A stretch of DNA of 64,000 nucleotides from Kitasatospora sp. GAS204B (GTDB lineage Bacteria > Actinomycetota > Actinomycetes > Streptomycetales > Streptomycetaceae): the NCBI RefSeq assembly GCF_029892155.1, contig NZ_JARZAG010000006.1, forward strand, positions 1-64,000. Reading direction: 5' to 3'. Position 1 is the stretch's first letter. Each line of letters starts with the position of its first letter. Made by a program: the position numbers and the translations under genes. Positions 15,312 to 27,646 of this stretch are shown here, in pieces. The notes below the pieces were generated by a model. The model saw nothing but the letters and a program-made list of their open reading frames with translations, made no database searches and had not been told where the DNA came from.

Positions 15312-16940
15312 TCACTCCCGGCTGAGGACCTGCTCCAGCACCGCCACCAGGGTCCGCTCGGGATCGTCGGCGGCGGTCGGTGCCCGCCAGGCGACGAACC
15401 CGTCCGGGCGGACCAGCACCGCACCGTCGGCCGCCACGCCGTGCAGCCCCGCCCAGTCGGCGCCGGCCTCCGGCGCCAGGGTGTCCGCCGGGTCGCGCCC
15501 CACCCGGTGGCAGCTGAGCGGCACGCCCAGCCGCTCGGCCGCGCGCTGCCCGGCCGCCTGCCAGGCCCGGTCCTCGGGACCGCAGAGCAGCACCAGGGAC
15601 CGCTCGTACAGGTCCAGCGTCGACATCCTGGTCCCGGCCCGGGTCAGCCACATGTGCGGCGCCCGCCCGCCGGGTTCGGCGACCGGCCGGAAGTCCTCCG
15701 GGATCGCCTGGGCCCGGTCCTCGGTGCCGAGCACGGCGCTGGAGGCGTAGCGGTAGCCCAGCACCACGGCGAGCATGCCCGCCTGCCGGCCGGTGCCGGG
15801 GCTGACGTCGTAGCCCGGGTGCCGGTGCTCGGCGGACCGGGCCGAGGCCCGCGCGCCGGTCGCCAGCGCCACCGGCCGCCGTTCGGCGTCGTACGTCTCC
15901 AGCAGCCGCGGCCCCGCCCAGCCACGGAGCACCGCCGCGAGCTTCCAGGCGAGGTTGTGCGCGTCCTGGATCCCGGTGTTCGAGCCGAACGCCCCGGTCG
16001 GGGACATCTCGTGCGCGCTGTCCCCGGCCAGGAAGACCCGCCCGGCGCCGTAGCGTTGCGCCACCCGTTCGGCGGCGTGCCAGGGGGCCTTGCCGGTGAC
16101 CTCGACCTCCAGGTCCGGCACGCCGGTGGCGGCCCGGATCAGCGTCACGCAGCGCTCGTCGGTGAAGTCCTCCAGCGTCTCGCCGCGGTCCGGGTGCCAG
16201 GGCGCGTGGAAGACCCAGTGCTGCTGGTTGTCGACCGGCAGCAGCGCGCCGGACCCGGCGGGGTTGGTGAGGTAGCAGACGATGAAGCGCCGGTCGCCCA
16301 CCGCGTCGGCCAGCTTCTTGGCCCGGAACGTGATGCTCACGTTGTGGAACAGGTCGCCGGGCCCGCTGCGCCCGATGCCGAGCGCCTCCCGGACCGGGCT
16401 GCGCGGTCCGTCGGCCGCGACCAGGTAGTCGGCCCGGACGGTCCGCGTGTCGCCGCTCTCCCGGTCCCGGACGACGGCCGTCACCCCGTCGCCGTCCTGC
16501 TCGAAGGAGACCAGCTCGGTGCCGAACCGCAGCTGCCCGCCGAGCTCCCGCGCGCAGCGCACCAGCACCGGCTCCAGGTCGTTCTGGCTGCACAGGCACC
16601 AGCCGGACGGGCTGAGCCGGGAGAGCGCGCCACCCGGGTCGATCTTCTTGAACAGCCACTCCTGGTCGGTGCCGGTCAGCGTCTCGGCCTGCAGGATGCC
16701 GTGGTTCTCCGCCAGCACGGAGGCGGCCTCACGGATCAGCGGCTCCACCCCGGCCGTCCGGTAGAGCTCCATGGTGCGCACGTTGTTGCCGCGTCCGCGC
16801 GGATGGTGCGAGGTCCGCGGATGCCGCTCGACCAACAGATGCTCGACGCCGAGGCGACCGAGGAAGAGCGAGGCGGACAGCCCCACCAGGGAACCGCCCA
16901 CGATCAGGACGGGCACGCGGTCGTCGACTTCCGATGTCAT
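15312..16940 (-). CDS. FAD-dependent polyketide hydroxylase (WhiE ORFVIII-like)
   Basis: 542-residue flavoprotein monooxygenase expected to hydroxylate the pigment polyketide. It shows the FAD-binding GGSLVG motif near the N-terminus, RGRGNNVRTMEL, the DG motif AADGPRSPVR and the GD motif FLAGDSAHEMSPTGAFG, followed by a thioredoxin-like tail. ATG at 16940 has GGAGAG five bases upstream; the longer frame upstream lacks coding character. Its divergent position next to the SchA/CurD gene is exactly the whiE arrangement, where this gene has its own late promoter. Paralogue of the monooxygenase at 8.8 kb. Confidence 0.9.
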   Translation of the reverse strand: MTSEVDDRVPVLIVGGSLVGLSASLFLGRLGVEHLLVERHPRTSHHPRGRGNNVRTMELYRTAGVEPLIREAASVLAENHGILQAETLTGTDQEWLFKKIDPGGALSRLSPSGWCLCSQNDLEPVLVRCARELGGQLRFGTELVSFEQDGDGVTAVVRDRESGDTRTVRADYLVAADGPRSPVREALGIGRSGPGDLFHNVSITFRAKKLADAVGDRRFIVCYLTNPAGSGALLPVDNQQHWVFHAPWHPDRGETLEDFTDERCVTLIRAATGVPDLEVEVTGKAPWHAAERVAQRYGAGRVFLAGDSAHEMSPTGAFGSNTGIQDAHNLAWKLAAVLRGWAGPRLLETYDAERRPVALATGARASARSAEHRHPGYDVSPGTGRQAGMLAVVLGYRYASSAVLGTEDRAQAIPEDFRPVAEPGGRAPHMWLTRAGTRMSTLDLYERSLVLLCGPEDRAWQAAGQRAAERLGVPLSCHRVGRDPADTLAPEAGADWAGLHGVAADGAVLVRPDGFVAWRAPTAADDPERTLVAVLEQVLSRE

Positions 16941-17103
16941 GAGTCTCTCCAGCCGTGCGGGAGTTGGGGTGTGGCCGTCGAGGGGCGCGCGGCGCGCGGT
17001 CGACGGGTCGTGCTGCCTGCGCTGCTCTATTCCCGCCGAGGGTGCGGTTGACCGGATCTTCACCCGCGCGACTCACGCATCGTGCACGTCCCATGGCGGT
17101 ACG

Positions 17104-17109
17104 TAGTAT
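17104..17109 (+). promoter_or_regulatory. Possible -10 box of the pigment operon
   Basis: TAGTAT stands out in the 236-bp divergent gap before the SchA/CurD gene, about 65 bases upstream of its start codon. No consensus -35 hexamer is at ideal spacing, which could fit a sporulation sigma factor rather than the main one. An inverted repeat CCGTCGA/TCGACGG (16975-17006) lies in the same gap. Confidence 0.25.
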
Positions 17110-17176
17110 CGAACGCATGCGATCAGGCCCCGGAACGCACTCGGCGGCCTGGATCGAGCGAGAGGAAACAAGCACC

Positions 17177-18421
17177 GTGACGACCCTGTCCGACAGGCCG
17201 GCCCCACCCGCCACCCTCGCGACGTCCCGGCTTCGAGTCGTGCTGCTGCTGGACGTGCACGACGGCCAGGAGCAGAACTTCCTGGCCGCCTATGAACAGA
17301 TCCGCCATCAGGTGGCCAGCGTGCCCGGCCACATCAGCGACCAGCTCTGCCAGTCGCTCGGCAACTCCTCCCAATGGCTCATCACCAGTGAGTGGGAGAG
17401 CGCCGAACCCTTCCTCAGCTGGGTGGAGAGCTCCGCCCACCGCGCGGTGGTGGAACCGCTGCACGCGTGTGTCAGCGACACCCGCTCGCTGCGCTTCGTC
17501 ATCGCCCGGGAGACCCCGGAGCCCGGGACGCCGGGGCCGCACCGGCCGCTCACCCGGGTGGCCGAACACGGCCCGACCGGCGCGCCCCAGCGGCCCCGGG
17601 TGGCCGGCACCGACCCGCTGCCCACCCCGCCGCTGTCCAGCGGGGGCCTGGTGCGCCACGCGCTCACCTTCACGGTCAAGCCGGGCAGCGAGCGGGCGGT
17701 GGCCGAGATCCTGGCCGGCTACCGTTCGCCGCAGGCCCAGGTGGACGCCACCATGCGGCTCTGCCGCACCTCGCTGTTCATGCGCGGCAACCGCGTGGTC
17801 CGCGCCGTCGAAGTCCGCGGCGACCTGGGCAACGCGTTGCGGCACGTCGCCATGCAGCCCGAGGTCCGGGCGGTCGAGGAAGCGGTCAACCCGTACCTGG
17901 AGGAGGCCCGCGACCTCGGCGACCCATCGTCGGCGCGCGCCTTCTTCGCCCGCGCGGCGCTGCCCGCGGTGCACCACGTCGGGGCCGGCCTCGACGTGGC
18001 GGACGCCGAGCTCATCCGCCTGGCGTTCCTCTACCCGGTCAAGCCGGGCCGCGGCGAGGCGGCCGCGCAGCTGCTCGCCGAGCGGGACCGGGCGGTCGTC
18101 GGCGACGACCGGAGCCGACCGCTCGCGGGCAGCACGATGTTCCTGCGCGACGGCGTCCTGGTCCGCCTGGTCGACCTGCGGGTCCCCTACCAGGAGGCCC
18201 CCGCGCAGGCGGCCGGCATCGCGCCCGACCGCGCCAGTGCCGCGCTGAGCCAGTGCCTGGACCTGGACGCCGCGACGGACCTGGGCACCGAGGCGGGGAT
18301 CACCCGCTTCCTGGCCGACTGCGCCATGGAGCTGGTCACCGACCGCCACGCCCCACCACCCGAGTCGCACACCGCCGGCGACGCACCGTCCACCGCTGCC
18401 ACCGTTGCCACCGGAGAGTGA
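17177..18421 (+). CDS. SchA/CurD-domain protein with N-terminal ABM-like domain (WhiE ORFI-like)
   Basis: 414-residue cytoplasmic protein, first gene of the pigment operon. Residues 17-108 resemble the antibiotic-biosynthesis-monooxygenase (ABM) fold. Two SchA/CurD-type segments follow at about 155-255 and 280-385, each starting with a FTVKPG or LYPVKPG element. Homologues accompany spore-pigment PKS genes (WhiE ORFI, SchA, CurD); their exact reaction is unresolved, with chain folding or oxidation suspected. GTG at 17177 is chosen for GAGAGGAAAC upstream and the start of alignment-like sequence; an ATG at 17117 is a weaker option. Three bases separate it from the cupin gene. Confidence 0.85.
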   Translation: MTTLSDRPAPPATLATSRLRVVLLLDVHDGQEQNFLAAYEQIRHQVASVPGHISDQLCQSLGNSSQWLITSEWESAEPFLSWVESSAHRAVVEPLHACVSDTRSLRFVIARETPEPGTPGPHRPLTRVAEHGPTGAPQRPRVAGTDPLPTPPLSSGGLVRHALTFTVKPGSERAVAEILAGYRSPQAQVDATMRLCRTSLFMRGNRVVRAVEVRGDLGNALRHVAMQPEVRAVEEAVNPYLEEARDLGDPSSARAFFARAALPAVHHVGAGLDVADAELIRLAFLYPVKPGRGEAAAQLLAERDRAVVGDDRSRPLAGSTMFLRDGVLVRLVDLRVPYQEAPAQAAGIAPDRASAALSQCLDLDAATDLGTEAGITRFLADCAMELVTDRHAPPPESHTAGDAPSTAATVATGE

Positions 18422-18424
18422 CCC

Positions 18425-18853
18425 ATGACCAGCCAGCCCGTACGCATCGTGCACCTCGACGAGACGCAGCCCAACCGCCGCCGCGGCGGCGACCTGCGCG
18501 CCCTGCTCACGCCGACCAGCGTGGGCGCCACCAGCGGATTCATGGGGCTGGCCATCGTCCAGCCCGGCGAGCGGATCGGGGAGCACTACCACCCGTACTC
18601 CGAGGAGTTCGTCTTCGTGGTCAGCGGCGAGCTGGAGGTGGATCTGGACGGTGTCCCCCACCCGCTGCGGCCGGACCAGGGCCTGATGATCCCGCGCGAC
18701 GTCCGGCACCGCTTCCGCAACGTGGGCCGCACCGAGGCCCGGATGGTCTTCCACCTCGGTCCGCTGGCCCCCCGCCCCGAGCTCGGCCACGTCGACACCG
18801 AGGACACCCACACGGCCGAATCGACCGAGGACGTGACGGGGGCGAGGACGTGA
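18425..18853 (+). CDS. Cupin-domain pigment protein (WhiE ORFII-like)
   Basis: 142-residue single-domain cupin. Metal-ligand pattern: [14 protein letters not shown] in cupin motif 1 and PRDVRHRF in motif 2, giving two histidines, a glutamate and a later histidine. Homologues occur at this position in spore-pigment clusters and are presumed to assist oxidation or cyclisation. It starts three bases after the SchA/CurD stop and its own stop overlaps the KS-alpha start (GTGA), indicating translational coupling. Confidence 0.88.
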   Translation: MTSQPVRIVHLDETQPNRRRGGDLRALLTPTSVGATSGFMGLAIVQPGERIGEHYHPYSEEFVFVVSGELEVDLDGVPHPLRPDQGLMIPRDVRHRFRNVGRTEARMVFHLGPLAPRPELGHVDTEDTHTAESTEDVTGART

Positions 18854-20118
18854 CGCGGCGGGTCGCGGTCACCGGGCTGGGCGTGGTCGCGCCCGGTGGG
18901 ATAGGCGTGCGTGCCTTCTGGGAACTGCTCACCTCCGGGCAGACGGCGACCCGGGGGATCACCCTCTTCGATCCCGAGGGCTTCCGCTCGCGGATCGCCG
19001 CCGAGTGCGATTTCGACGCGCTGGCCTGCGGTCTGGACCCGGAGCGGGCCGAGCGCGCCGACCGCTACGTGCAGTTCGCGCTCGCGGCGGCCGGTGAGGC
19101 GGTCCGGGACTCGGGGCTCGACCTCGGCTTGCAGGACCCGTGGCGGGTCGGCGTGTCGCTCGGATCCGCCGTCGGGGGCACCACCCGCCTGGAGCACGAC
19201 TACGTGGCGGTCAGCGCCTCGGGCGACCGCTGGGACGTGGACCACCGGGGCGCCGGCCGGCACCTGCACCGGGCCTTCTCGCCCAGCGCGTTGGCCTCCG
19301 AGGTCGCGGAGGAGATCGGCGCGCACGGCCCCGTGCAGACCGTCTCCACCGGCTGCACCTCCGGCCTGGACGCGGTCGGACACGCCTTCCACGCCATCGC
19401 GGAGGGCAAGGCGGACATCATCGTGGCCGGCGCCTCGGACTCGCCGATCTCCCCGATCACGGTGGCCTGCTTCGACGCGATCAAGGCGACCTCGACCCGC
19501 AACGACGACCCCGCCCACGCCTCCCGCCCGTTCGACGCCGACCGGGACGGCTTCGTGCTCGGCGAGGGCGCCGCCGTGCTGCTGCTGGAGGAGTTCGAGC
19601 ACGCCCGCGACCGCGGCGCGCGGATCTACTGCGAGATCCGCGGCTTCGCCACCTTCGGCAACGCCTACCACATGACCGGGCTCACCCAGGAGGGCCGGGA
19701 GATGTCGGAGGCGATCGATCGCGCCCTGGCCCAGGCCCGCCTGGACCCCACCGCGGTCGACTACGTCAACGCGCACGGCTCGGGCACCAAGCAGAACGAC
19801 CGGCACGAGACCGCGGCCGTCAAGCGCTCGCTGGGCGAGCACGCGTACGCCGTGCCGATGAGTTCGATCAAGTCGATGGTCGGCCACTCGCTGGGCGCCA
19901 TCGGCGCGATCGAGCTGGTCGCCTGCGCGCTCGCGCTCACCCACGGGGTGGTGCCGCCGACCGCGAACTACGAGACCCCGGACGCCGAATGCGACCTCGA
20001 CTACGTGCCGAGGACCGCCCGCACGGCCCGGCTGCGCACCGTGCTCTCGGTGGGCAGCGGCTTCGGCGGCTTCCAGTCCGCGGTGGTCCTCACCCACGCC
20101 GACGGGAGGTCGGGATGA
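18850..20118 (+). CDS. Type II PKS ketosynthase alpha (WhiE ORFIII-like)
   Basis: 422-residue condensing enzyme that extends the ACP-bound chain with malonyl units. The active site is complete: Cys169 in [10 protein letters not shown], His in [12 protein letters not shown] and His in [12 protein letters not shown]. The GTG start overlaps the cupin stop and the gene ends overlapping the KS-beta ATG, so the two ketosynthase subunits should be made in equal amounts. Gene order and neighbours fit the spore-pigment subclass rather than an antibiotic cluster: no activator, exporter or sugar genes are present. Confidence 0.95.
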   Translation: MTRRVAVTGLGVVAPGGIGVRAFWELLTSGQTATRGITLFDPEGFRSRIAAECDFDALACGLDPERAERADRYVQFALAAAGEAVRDSGLDLGLQDPWRVGVSLGSAVGGTTRLEHDYVAVSASGDRWDVDHRGAGRHLHRAFSPSALASEVAEEIGAHGPVQTVSTGCTSGLDAVGHAFHAIAEGKADIIVAGASDSPISPITVACFDAIKATSTRNDDPAHASRPFDADRDGFVLGEGAAVLLLEEFEHARDRGARIYCEIRGFATFGNAYHMTGLTQEGREMSEAIDRALAQARLDPTAVDYVNAHGSGTKQNDRHETAAVKRSLGEHAYAVPMSSIKSMVGHSLGAIGAIELVACALALTHGVVPPTANYETPDAECDLDYVPRTARTARLRTVLSVGSGFGGFQSAVVLTHADGRSG

Positions 20119-21371
20119 GCAGCGTGGAGCAGCAGCCGGCGCAGCGGCGGGTGGTGGTCACCGGCATGGGCGTGGTGGCGCCGGGCGGCGTCGGGACCGA
20201 CGCCTTCTGGAAGGCGGTGCAGCAGGGCACCGTCTCGCTCGGCCCGGTCTCCCGGGAGGGCTGCACCCACCTGCCGCTGCGGGTGGCCGGAGAGGTCCGC
20301 GGCTTCGATCCGGCCGGCCTGATCGAGGACCGCTACCTGGTCCAGACCGACCGGTTCACCCACTTCGCCATGGCTGCGGCTGAACTCGCGCTCGCCGACG
20401 CCCAGTTGACCGCCGACCCGAACGCGCCGTTCGGCATCGGCGTGGTGACGGCGGCCGGTTCCGGCGGCGGTGAGTTCGGCCAGGGTGAACTGCAGCGCCT
20501 GTGGGGCAAGGGCCCGCACTTCGTCGGGCCCTACCAGTCCATCGCCTGGTTCTACGCGGCCAGCACCGGCCAGATCTCGATCCGCGGCGCCTTCCAGGGG
20601 CCGTGCGGCGTGCTGGCCAACGATGAGGCCGGCGGTCTGGACATCTTCGCGCATGCCGCCCGGACCATCCGGCACGGCACCGACGCGGTGGTCGCGGGCG
20701 CCACCGAGGCGCCGCTGGCCCCGTACTCGGTGGTCTGCCAGCTCGGCTACCCCGAACTCAGCCTGGCGAGCGACCCGCAGCGGGCCTACCTGCCGTTCAC
20801 CGACGAGGCCTGCGGCTTCTCGCCGGCCGAGGGCGGCGCGATGTTCGTCGTCGAGGAGGAGGGCGCCGCGCGCCGCCGCGGCGCCCGGATCCGGGCGGTG
20901 GTCGCCGGCCACGCCGCGACCTTCACCGGCACCGACGGCTGGGAAAACTCCCGGCACGGCCTGGCGCGGGCGATCCAGGGAGCGCTGGACGACGCGGGCT
21001 GCACCGCCGACCAGGTCGACGTGGTGTTCGCGGACGCCCTGGGCGTGCCGGCGGCGGACCAGGCGGAGGCGCTGGCGATCGCCGACGCGCTCGGCCCGCA
21101 CGCCGTGGGCGTCCCGGTGACGGCGCCCAAGACCGGTTTCGGCCGCGCCTACTCCGCCGCCTCGGCGCTGGACGTCGCCGCGGCGGTGCTCGCGCTGGAG
21201 CACGGCGTGGTGCCGCCGACGCCGAACATCACCGAGGTGCGCCACGACCTGGACCTGGTCACCGGGCACGCCCGCCGGGTCCCGCTGCGGACCGCACTCG
21301 TGCTCAGCCGCGGCCTGATGGGCTGCAACGCGGCGCTGGTGCTCCGTCGCGACACCGACGAGCGGCCCTGA
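20115..21371 (+). CDS. Ketosynthase beta / chain length factor (WhiE ORFIV-like)
   Basis: 418-residue partner of KS-alpha that sets chain length. The ketosynthase fold is kept but the active-site cysteine is replaced: the aligned stretch reads ANDEAGGLD with Glu171 where KS-alpha has Cys169. Most chain length factors have glutamine there, so the glutamate is a notable variant. The His region is degraded as usual ([14 protein letters not shown]). The ATG overlaps the KS-alpha stop (ATGA). Confidence 0.93.
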   Translation: MSSVEQQPAQRRVVVTGMGVVAPGGVGTDAFWKAVQQGTVSLGPVSREGCTHLPLRVAGEVRGFDPAGLIEDRYLVQTDRFTHFAMAAAELALADAQLTADPNAPFGIGVVTAAGSGGGEFGQGELQRLWGKGPHFVGPYQSIAWFYAASTGQISIRGAFQGPCGVLANDEAGGLDIFAHAARTIRHGTDAVVAGATEAPLAPYSVVCQLGYPELSLASDPQRAYLPFTDEACGFSPAEGGAMFVVEEEGAARRRGARIRAVVAGHAATFTGTDGWENSRHGLARAIQGALDDAGCTADQVDVVFADALGVPAADQAEALAIADALGPHAVGVPVTAPKTGFGRAYSAASALDVAAAVLALEHGVVPPTPNITEVRHDLDLVTGHARRVPLRTALVLSRGLMGCNAALVLRRDTDERP

Positions 21372-21423
21372 CCCCCCGACCGCCACCTGATCCATCGTCA
21401 CAGCCCCGACCGAAGGAGACCCG

Positions 21424-22171
<748 letters not shown>

Positions 22172-22189
22172 GCCCGCAGGAGGATCGTC

Positions 22190-22522
22190 ATGCACCGTGC
22201 TCTGATCGTCGCCCGGATGAAGCCGGGGGCGGCCCAGGACATCGCCGCCACCTTCGCGGACTCCGATCGCGGGGAGCTGCCCCAGCTGATCGGCGTGACC
22301 GGCCGCAGCCTCTTCCAGTTCGGCGACCTGTACCTGCATCTGATCGAGGCCGAGCAGCCGCCCGGCCCCCAGGTGGCCAAACTGAACGGCCATCCGGAGT
22401 TCCGCAGCGTCAGCGAGCGGCTCGCCGCTTACGTCCAGGCGTACGACCCGCAGACCTGGCGGGAGCCGAAGGACGCGATGGCCCGCGAGTTCTACCGCTG
22501 GGAGCGCGGAACCACCGCGTGA
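22190..22522 (+). CDS. TcmI-family polyketide cyclase (WhiE ORFVII-like)
   Basis: 110-residue cyclase of the TcmI/SRPBCC-unrelated ferredoxin-like family that closes later rings. Recognisable elements are [11 protein letters not shown] at the N-terminus, [14 protein letters not shown], and the [18 protein letters not shown] end. GCAGGAGG precedes the ATG at good spacing. It follows the aromatase by 18 bases. In whiE this is the last gene of the core operon; here carboxylase genes continue on the same strand after 34 bases. Confidence 0.9.
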   Translation: MHRALIVARMKPGAAQDIAATFADSDRGELPQLIGVTGRSLFQFGDLYLHLIEAEQPPGPQVAKLNGHPEFRSVSERLAAYVQAYDPQTWREPKDAMAREFYRWERGTTA

Positions 22523-22556
22523 CCGTGTTGCTCCGGCAGCTTGGAAGGACACCCTC

Positions 22557-24259
<1,703 letters not shown>

Positions 24260-24263
<4 letters not shown>

Positions 24264-24853
24264 AGCCAGAACGTGCCGAGTGGGAACGCCGGGCGGGCGA
24301 GCGCCGCGAGAGCGACCGCCGGGCCGACGGGGACGTGGATGCGCCCAGGCCGGTACGGCCGCTGCCCTCGGGCGGTGTGGCGCTGGACGAGCTGTGCCGC
24401 AACGTGGTGCGACTGGCCCAGGCCACCGGGGCCCCGCCCCGGCGGATCCGCCTGCAGGACGGGCAGACCACCGTCGAGGTGGAGTGGCCCGATCCGGTCG
24501 CCGGCCCCGTCGCGTCCGTATCGCCGGCCGCCTTGGCCGCCGCCGCCGCCGACGAGCGGGCGGCCGGCCCGGACGCCGAGGCGCCGGATGCGCTCGGCTA
24601 CGTCCGCGCCCCGATGGTGGGCACCTTCTACCACGCTAGTGCGCCGGATGCCCCGCCGTTCGTCCGGGTCGGTGACCTGGTCGAAGCGGGGCAGCCGGTC
24701 GGCGTCCTGGAGGCGATGAAGATGATGAGCACGATCACCACGCAGACCGGTGGCCGGGTCGTCGAGATCCTCGCACCGAACGCCCAGCCGGTGGAGTTCG
24801 ACCAGCGCCTGATCGCGCTGGAGCCGGTGGCCGCCGACGAGGACGCACGCTGA
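24260..24853 (+). CDS. accB: Biotin carboxyl carrier protein
   Basis: 197-residue BCCP carrying biotin between the carboxylase and carboxyltransferase. The biotinylation motif LEAMKMM places biotin on Lys154, preceded by the typical [19 protein letters not shown] strand region. The N-terminal 40 residues are unusually charged and arginine-rich, followed by an alanine-rich linker. GTG at 24260 overlaps the accDA stop, indicating coupling. It completes the carboxylase set with the flanking genes. Confidence 0.93.
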
Positions 24854-24888
24854 GTGCCCAGGCCGTCCCGACCACCGAGGTGAGTCCG

Positions 24889-26274
24889 ATGTTCTCGACC
24901 GTCCTGGTCGCCAACCGCGGCGAGATCGCGCTGCGGGTGGCCCGTGCCTGCCGCGAGCTCGGCATCCGGACGGTGGCCGTGTACTCCACCGCCGACCGCG
25001 ACTCGGCGGTGGTCCGGTTCGCGGACCAGGCGGTGCACATCGGGCCGCCGCCATCCAGGGGCAGCTACCTCAGCGTTCCGGCGATCATCGAGGCGGCGCT
25101 GCAGACCGGGGCGCAGGCCATCCACCCCGGCTACGGCTTCCTGTCGGAGGACCCGGACTTCGCGGAGATCTGCGAGATGCACGGGATCGTCTTCATCGGG
25201 CCGCCCGCGCCGGTGATGCAGCAGCTCGGCGACAAGGCCGTGGCCCGCACGGTGATGGCGGGGGCCGGGCTGCCGGTGCTGCCGGGCAGCATCGGTGCGC
25301 TGACCTCGGCGGCAGAGGCGAAGGAACTCGCCCGCGAGGTCGGCTATCCGGTGATCCTCAAGGCGGTCGCCGGCGGCGGCGGTCGGGGCATGGCCGTGGT
25401 GCGCGGCGCCGACCAACTGCGGCTCGCCTACCGTGAGACGCAGGCGCACGCGCGGGCGGTGTTCGGCGACGACCGGCTCTACCTCGAACGGTTCGTCGAG
25501 GACGCGCGCCATGTCGAGGTGCAGGTGCTCTGCGACACGCACGGTTCGGTGATCCACCTGGGTGAGCGCGACTGCTCGGTGCAGCGCCGGCACCAGAAGC
25601 TGATCGAGGAGTCGCCGGCGCCGGGACTCTCACCGGCGGTGCGCGACGCGCTCCGGGCGGCGGCGGTGCGCGGTGCGGCGGCGGTGGGCTTCGTCGGGGC
25701 CGGCACCTTCGAGTTCGTGCTGACACCGGAGCACGAGTTCTACCTGATGGAGATCAACTGCCGTCTGCAGGTGGAGCACACGGTCACCGAGCTGGTCACC
25801 GGCGTCGACATCGTGCGGGAGCAGATCACCATCGCCGCCGGACTGCCGCTCTCGGTCCGGCAGGAGGACGTCACGGTCCGCGGGGTGGCGATCGAGTGCC
25901 GTGTCAACGCCGAGGACCCGGAGCGCGACTTCGCTCCGGCGCCGGGCCTGTTGGCCGAGTTCGTGCCACCCGGCGGCCCCTTCGTCCGGGTCGACACGCA
26001 CGCCTTCCCGGGCTGGCGGGTCGGGCCCGACTACGACTCGCTGCTGGCCAAGACCTCGGTCTGGGCCCCGGACCGCGACCAGGCGATCGCCCGGATGGAT
26101 CGCGCCCTGGGCGAGTTCCAGGTCGCCGGATCCGGCGTGCGGACCACCCTCGGCTTCCTGCGGGAGATGCTCGCGCACCCGCTCTTCCGCACGGCCCGGC
26201 ACACCACCGGGCTGGTCGGCAGCAGGCACGAGGCGACGGGCCCGGCCACCGAGGAGCCGGCGCGGGTCGGTTGA
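24889..26274 (+). CDS. accC: Biotin carboxylase
   Basis: 461-residue ATP-grasp enzyme that carboxylates biotin on BCCP. Motifs: FSTVLVANRGEIALRV at the N-terminus, the glycine-rich GGGGRGMAVV, ERDCSVQRRHQKLIEE and EINCRLQVEHTVTE. It lacks a fused BCCP domain, matching the separate carrier just upstream. ATG at 24889 is preferred because GAGGTGAG sits directly upstream; a GTG at 24880 would use that same stretch as its start. It is the last gene of the operon; a nearly pure G/C tract follows its stop. Confidence 0.93.
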   Translation: MFSTVLVANRGEIALRVARACRELGIRTVAVYSTADRDSAVVRFADQAVHIGPPPSRGSYLSVPAIIEAALQTGAQAIHPGYGFLSEDPDFAEICEMHGIVFIGPPAPVMQQLGDKAVARTVMAGAGLPVLPGSIGALTSAAEAKELAREVGYPVILKAVAGGGGRGMAVVRGADQLRLAYRETQAHARAVFGDDRLYLERFVEDARHVEVQVLCDTHGSVIHLGERDCSVQRRHQKLIEESPAPGLSPAVRDALRAAAVRGAAAVGFVGAGTFEFVLTPEHEFYLMEINCRLQVEHTVTELVTGVDIVREQITIAAGLPLSVRQEDVTVRGVAIECRVNAEDPERDFAPAPGLLAEFVPPGGPFVRVDTHAFPGWRVGPDYDSLLAKTSVWAPDRDQAIARMDRALGEFQVAGSGVRTTLGFLREMLAHPLFRTARHTTGLVGSRHEATGPATEEPARVG

Positions 26275-26275
26275 C

Positions 26276-26511
26276 GCGGCGGCGGGCGGGGGGGGGGGGC
26301 CCCCCCCCCGGGGGGGGGGCCCCCCCCCGCGGGGGGGGGGGGGGGGGCGGGCCGGGGCGGGCGGGGTCCCCCCCCCCGGCCGCCCCGCCGGCCGCCCCCC
26401 CCACCCCCCGGCCCGCCCCCCGCGCCCCGGGGGGGGGGCGTGGCCGCGGCGGCGGGCGGGGGCGCCGGCCCCGTAGGGGGGGGCCGCCGCCGCCGTCCGC
26501 GCGGCTCGGAG
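26276..26511. other. Near-pure G/C homopolymer tract between convergent genes
   Basis: From 26276 to about 26490 only about five bases are A or T. Long alternating G runs and C runs of 9 to 17 bases dominate, so the region can fold into very stable stacked hairpins. It lies between the convergent accC and O-methyltransferase stops, where a bidirectional terminator is expected. The run pattern is unlike any other part of the window except its first 30 bases and is likely, at least in part, a sequencing or assembly artefact at a hard-to-read hairpin. Confidence 0.6.
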
Positions 26512-27543
26512 CTATCCCGCGACGGTGCTCTCGAAGGCGTGCAGGTAGGAGTTGACCGGACGGACGTCGCCGATCTCCAGACCGGCCTCCGCCATCAGCG
26601 CCAGCAGGCTGTCCTTGGAGTGCTTGGCGCCGCCGACGTTGAGCAGCAGCAACAGGTCCATGGCCGTGGTGAACCGCATGGACGGGCTGTCGTCGACCAG
26701 GTTCTCGATCACCAGCACCCGGGCGCCGGGGCGCGCGGCTTTGACCACGTTGCGCAGGGTGCGGCGGGTGCTGTCGTCATCCCACTCCAGGATGTTCTTG
26801 ATGATGTACATATCGGCCTGGACCGGGACCTCGGTGCGGCAGTCGCCCGGCACCAGGTGGACCCGCGAGGCGAGCGGGCCGCCGTCGCGCAGGCGCGGAT
26901 CGGCGTGCGCCACCACCGCCGGCAGGTCCAGCAGCGTGCCGTGCAGCTGCGGGTAGCGTTCCAGCAGACCGGCCAGCACGTGCCCCTGGCCGCCGCCGAT
27001 GTCGGCCACCGAGGCCACGCCGGTCAGGTCGACGAAGGCCGCGATGTCATCGGCGGACTGACGGCTGGAGTGGGTCATCGCCTTGTCGAAGACCCGGGCC
27101 GAGTCCGAGGCGTCGTCGTGCAGGTAGTCGAAGAACTCCTTGCCGTACAGGCCGGGGAAGACGCTCGCGCCCGAGCGGACCGCGTCGTCCAGGCGCGGCC
27201 AGGCCTCCCAGGTCCACGGGGCGGTGCACCAGAGGGCGATGTAGCGCAGGCTGTCGGGAGCGTCCTCGCGCAGCAACCGGGACATCTCGGTATGGACGTA
27301 GCCGCCGTCCGCGGTCTCGGCGAAGATCCCGTAGCAGGACAGGGCCCGCAGCAGACGTGCCAGCGGCCGCGGCTCGATGCCCAGCGCCGTCGCCAGTTCG
27401 TCGGCCGTGGCCGGAGTGTCGCCGAGAGCGTCCGCGACTCTCAGGCCGGCTGCCGCGCGCACGGCCGCGGCACAGGCCGCGCCGAACACGAGTTCGCGCA
27501 GCCGCATGTCCGCGGGTGCGACGTTGGAAGGTGCGGTGGTCAT
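26512..27543 (-). CDS. SAM-dependent O-methyltransferase
   Basis: 343-residue methyltransferase of the plant-type/TcmO-DnrK family acting on polyketide hydroxyls. A winged-helix dimerisation domain occupies residues 1-110; the SAM site reads VADIGGGQGHVLAGLL, and IIKNILEWDDD includes the region before the catalytic base, where a glutamate stands instead of the usual histidine (NILHDW in many members). ATG at 27543 fits domain length; the ribosome site is weak. It converges on the PKS operon and is the likeliest tailoring enzyme for the pigment, although core whiE lacks one. Confidence 0.85.
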   Translation of the reverse strand: MTTAPSNVAPADMRLRELVFGAACAAAVRAAAGLRVADALGDTPATADELATALGIEPRPLARLLRALSCYGIFAETADGGYVHTEMSRLLREDAPDSLRYIALWCTAPWTWEAWPRLDDAVRSGASVFPGLYGKEFFDYLHDDASDSARVFDKAMTHSSRQSADDIAAFVDLTGVASVADIGGGQGHVLAGLLERYPQLHGTLLDLPAVVAHADPRLRDGGPLASRVHLVPGDCRTEVPVQADMYIIKNILEWDDDSTRRTLRNVVKAARPGARVLVIENLVDDSPSMRFTTAMDLLLLLNVGGAKHSKDSLLALMAEAGLEIGDVRPVNSYLHAFESTVAG

Positions 27544-27626
27544 GACGCCGCCAATCTCTTCGAGTCTCTCGTGATGGGTTCGGGGGTTTCCTGGGCAGAG
27601 CACGGCGGTCGGTCCGTCGACTGCCG

Positions 27627-27646
27627 GCCGGTCAGCACCGACCGGC
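27627..27646 (-). terminator. Weak hairpin at the end of the beta-helix gene
   Basis: GCCGGTC and GACCGGC arms with a six-base loop overlap the stop codon of the beta-helix gene. The stem is only seven base pairs, so read-through into the methyltransferase 88 bases further on is possible. Confidence 0.3.

Noticed and set aside
15312..16940. Assignment of the hydroxylase and the 8.8-kb monooxygenase to one pathway
   Set aside because: They are paralogues, but 5 to 6 kb of unrelated genes separate them and only the first sits in the whiE arrangement.
26276..26490. Replicon end or telomere-like repeat
   Set aside because: It lies between two intact cluster genes and has no ordered palindrome series typical of streptomycete ends.
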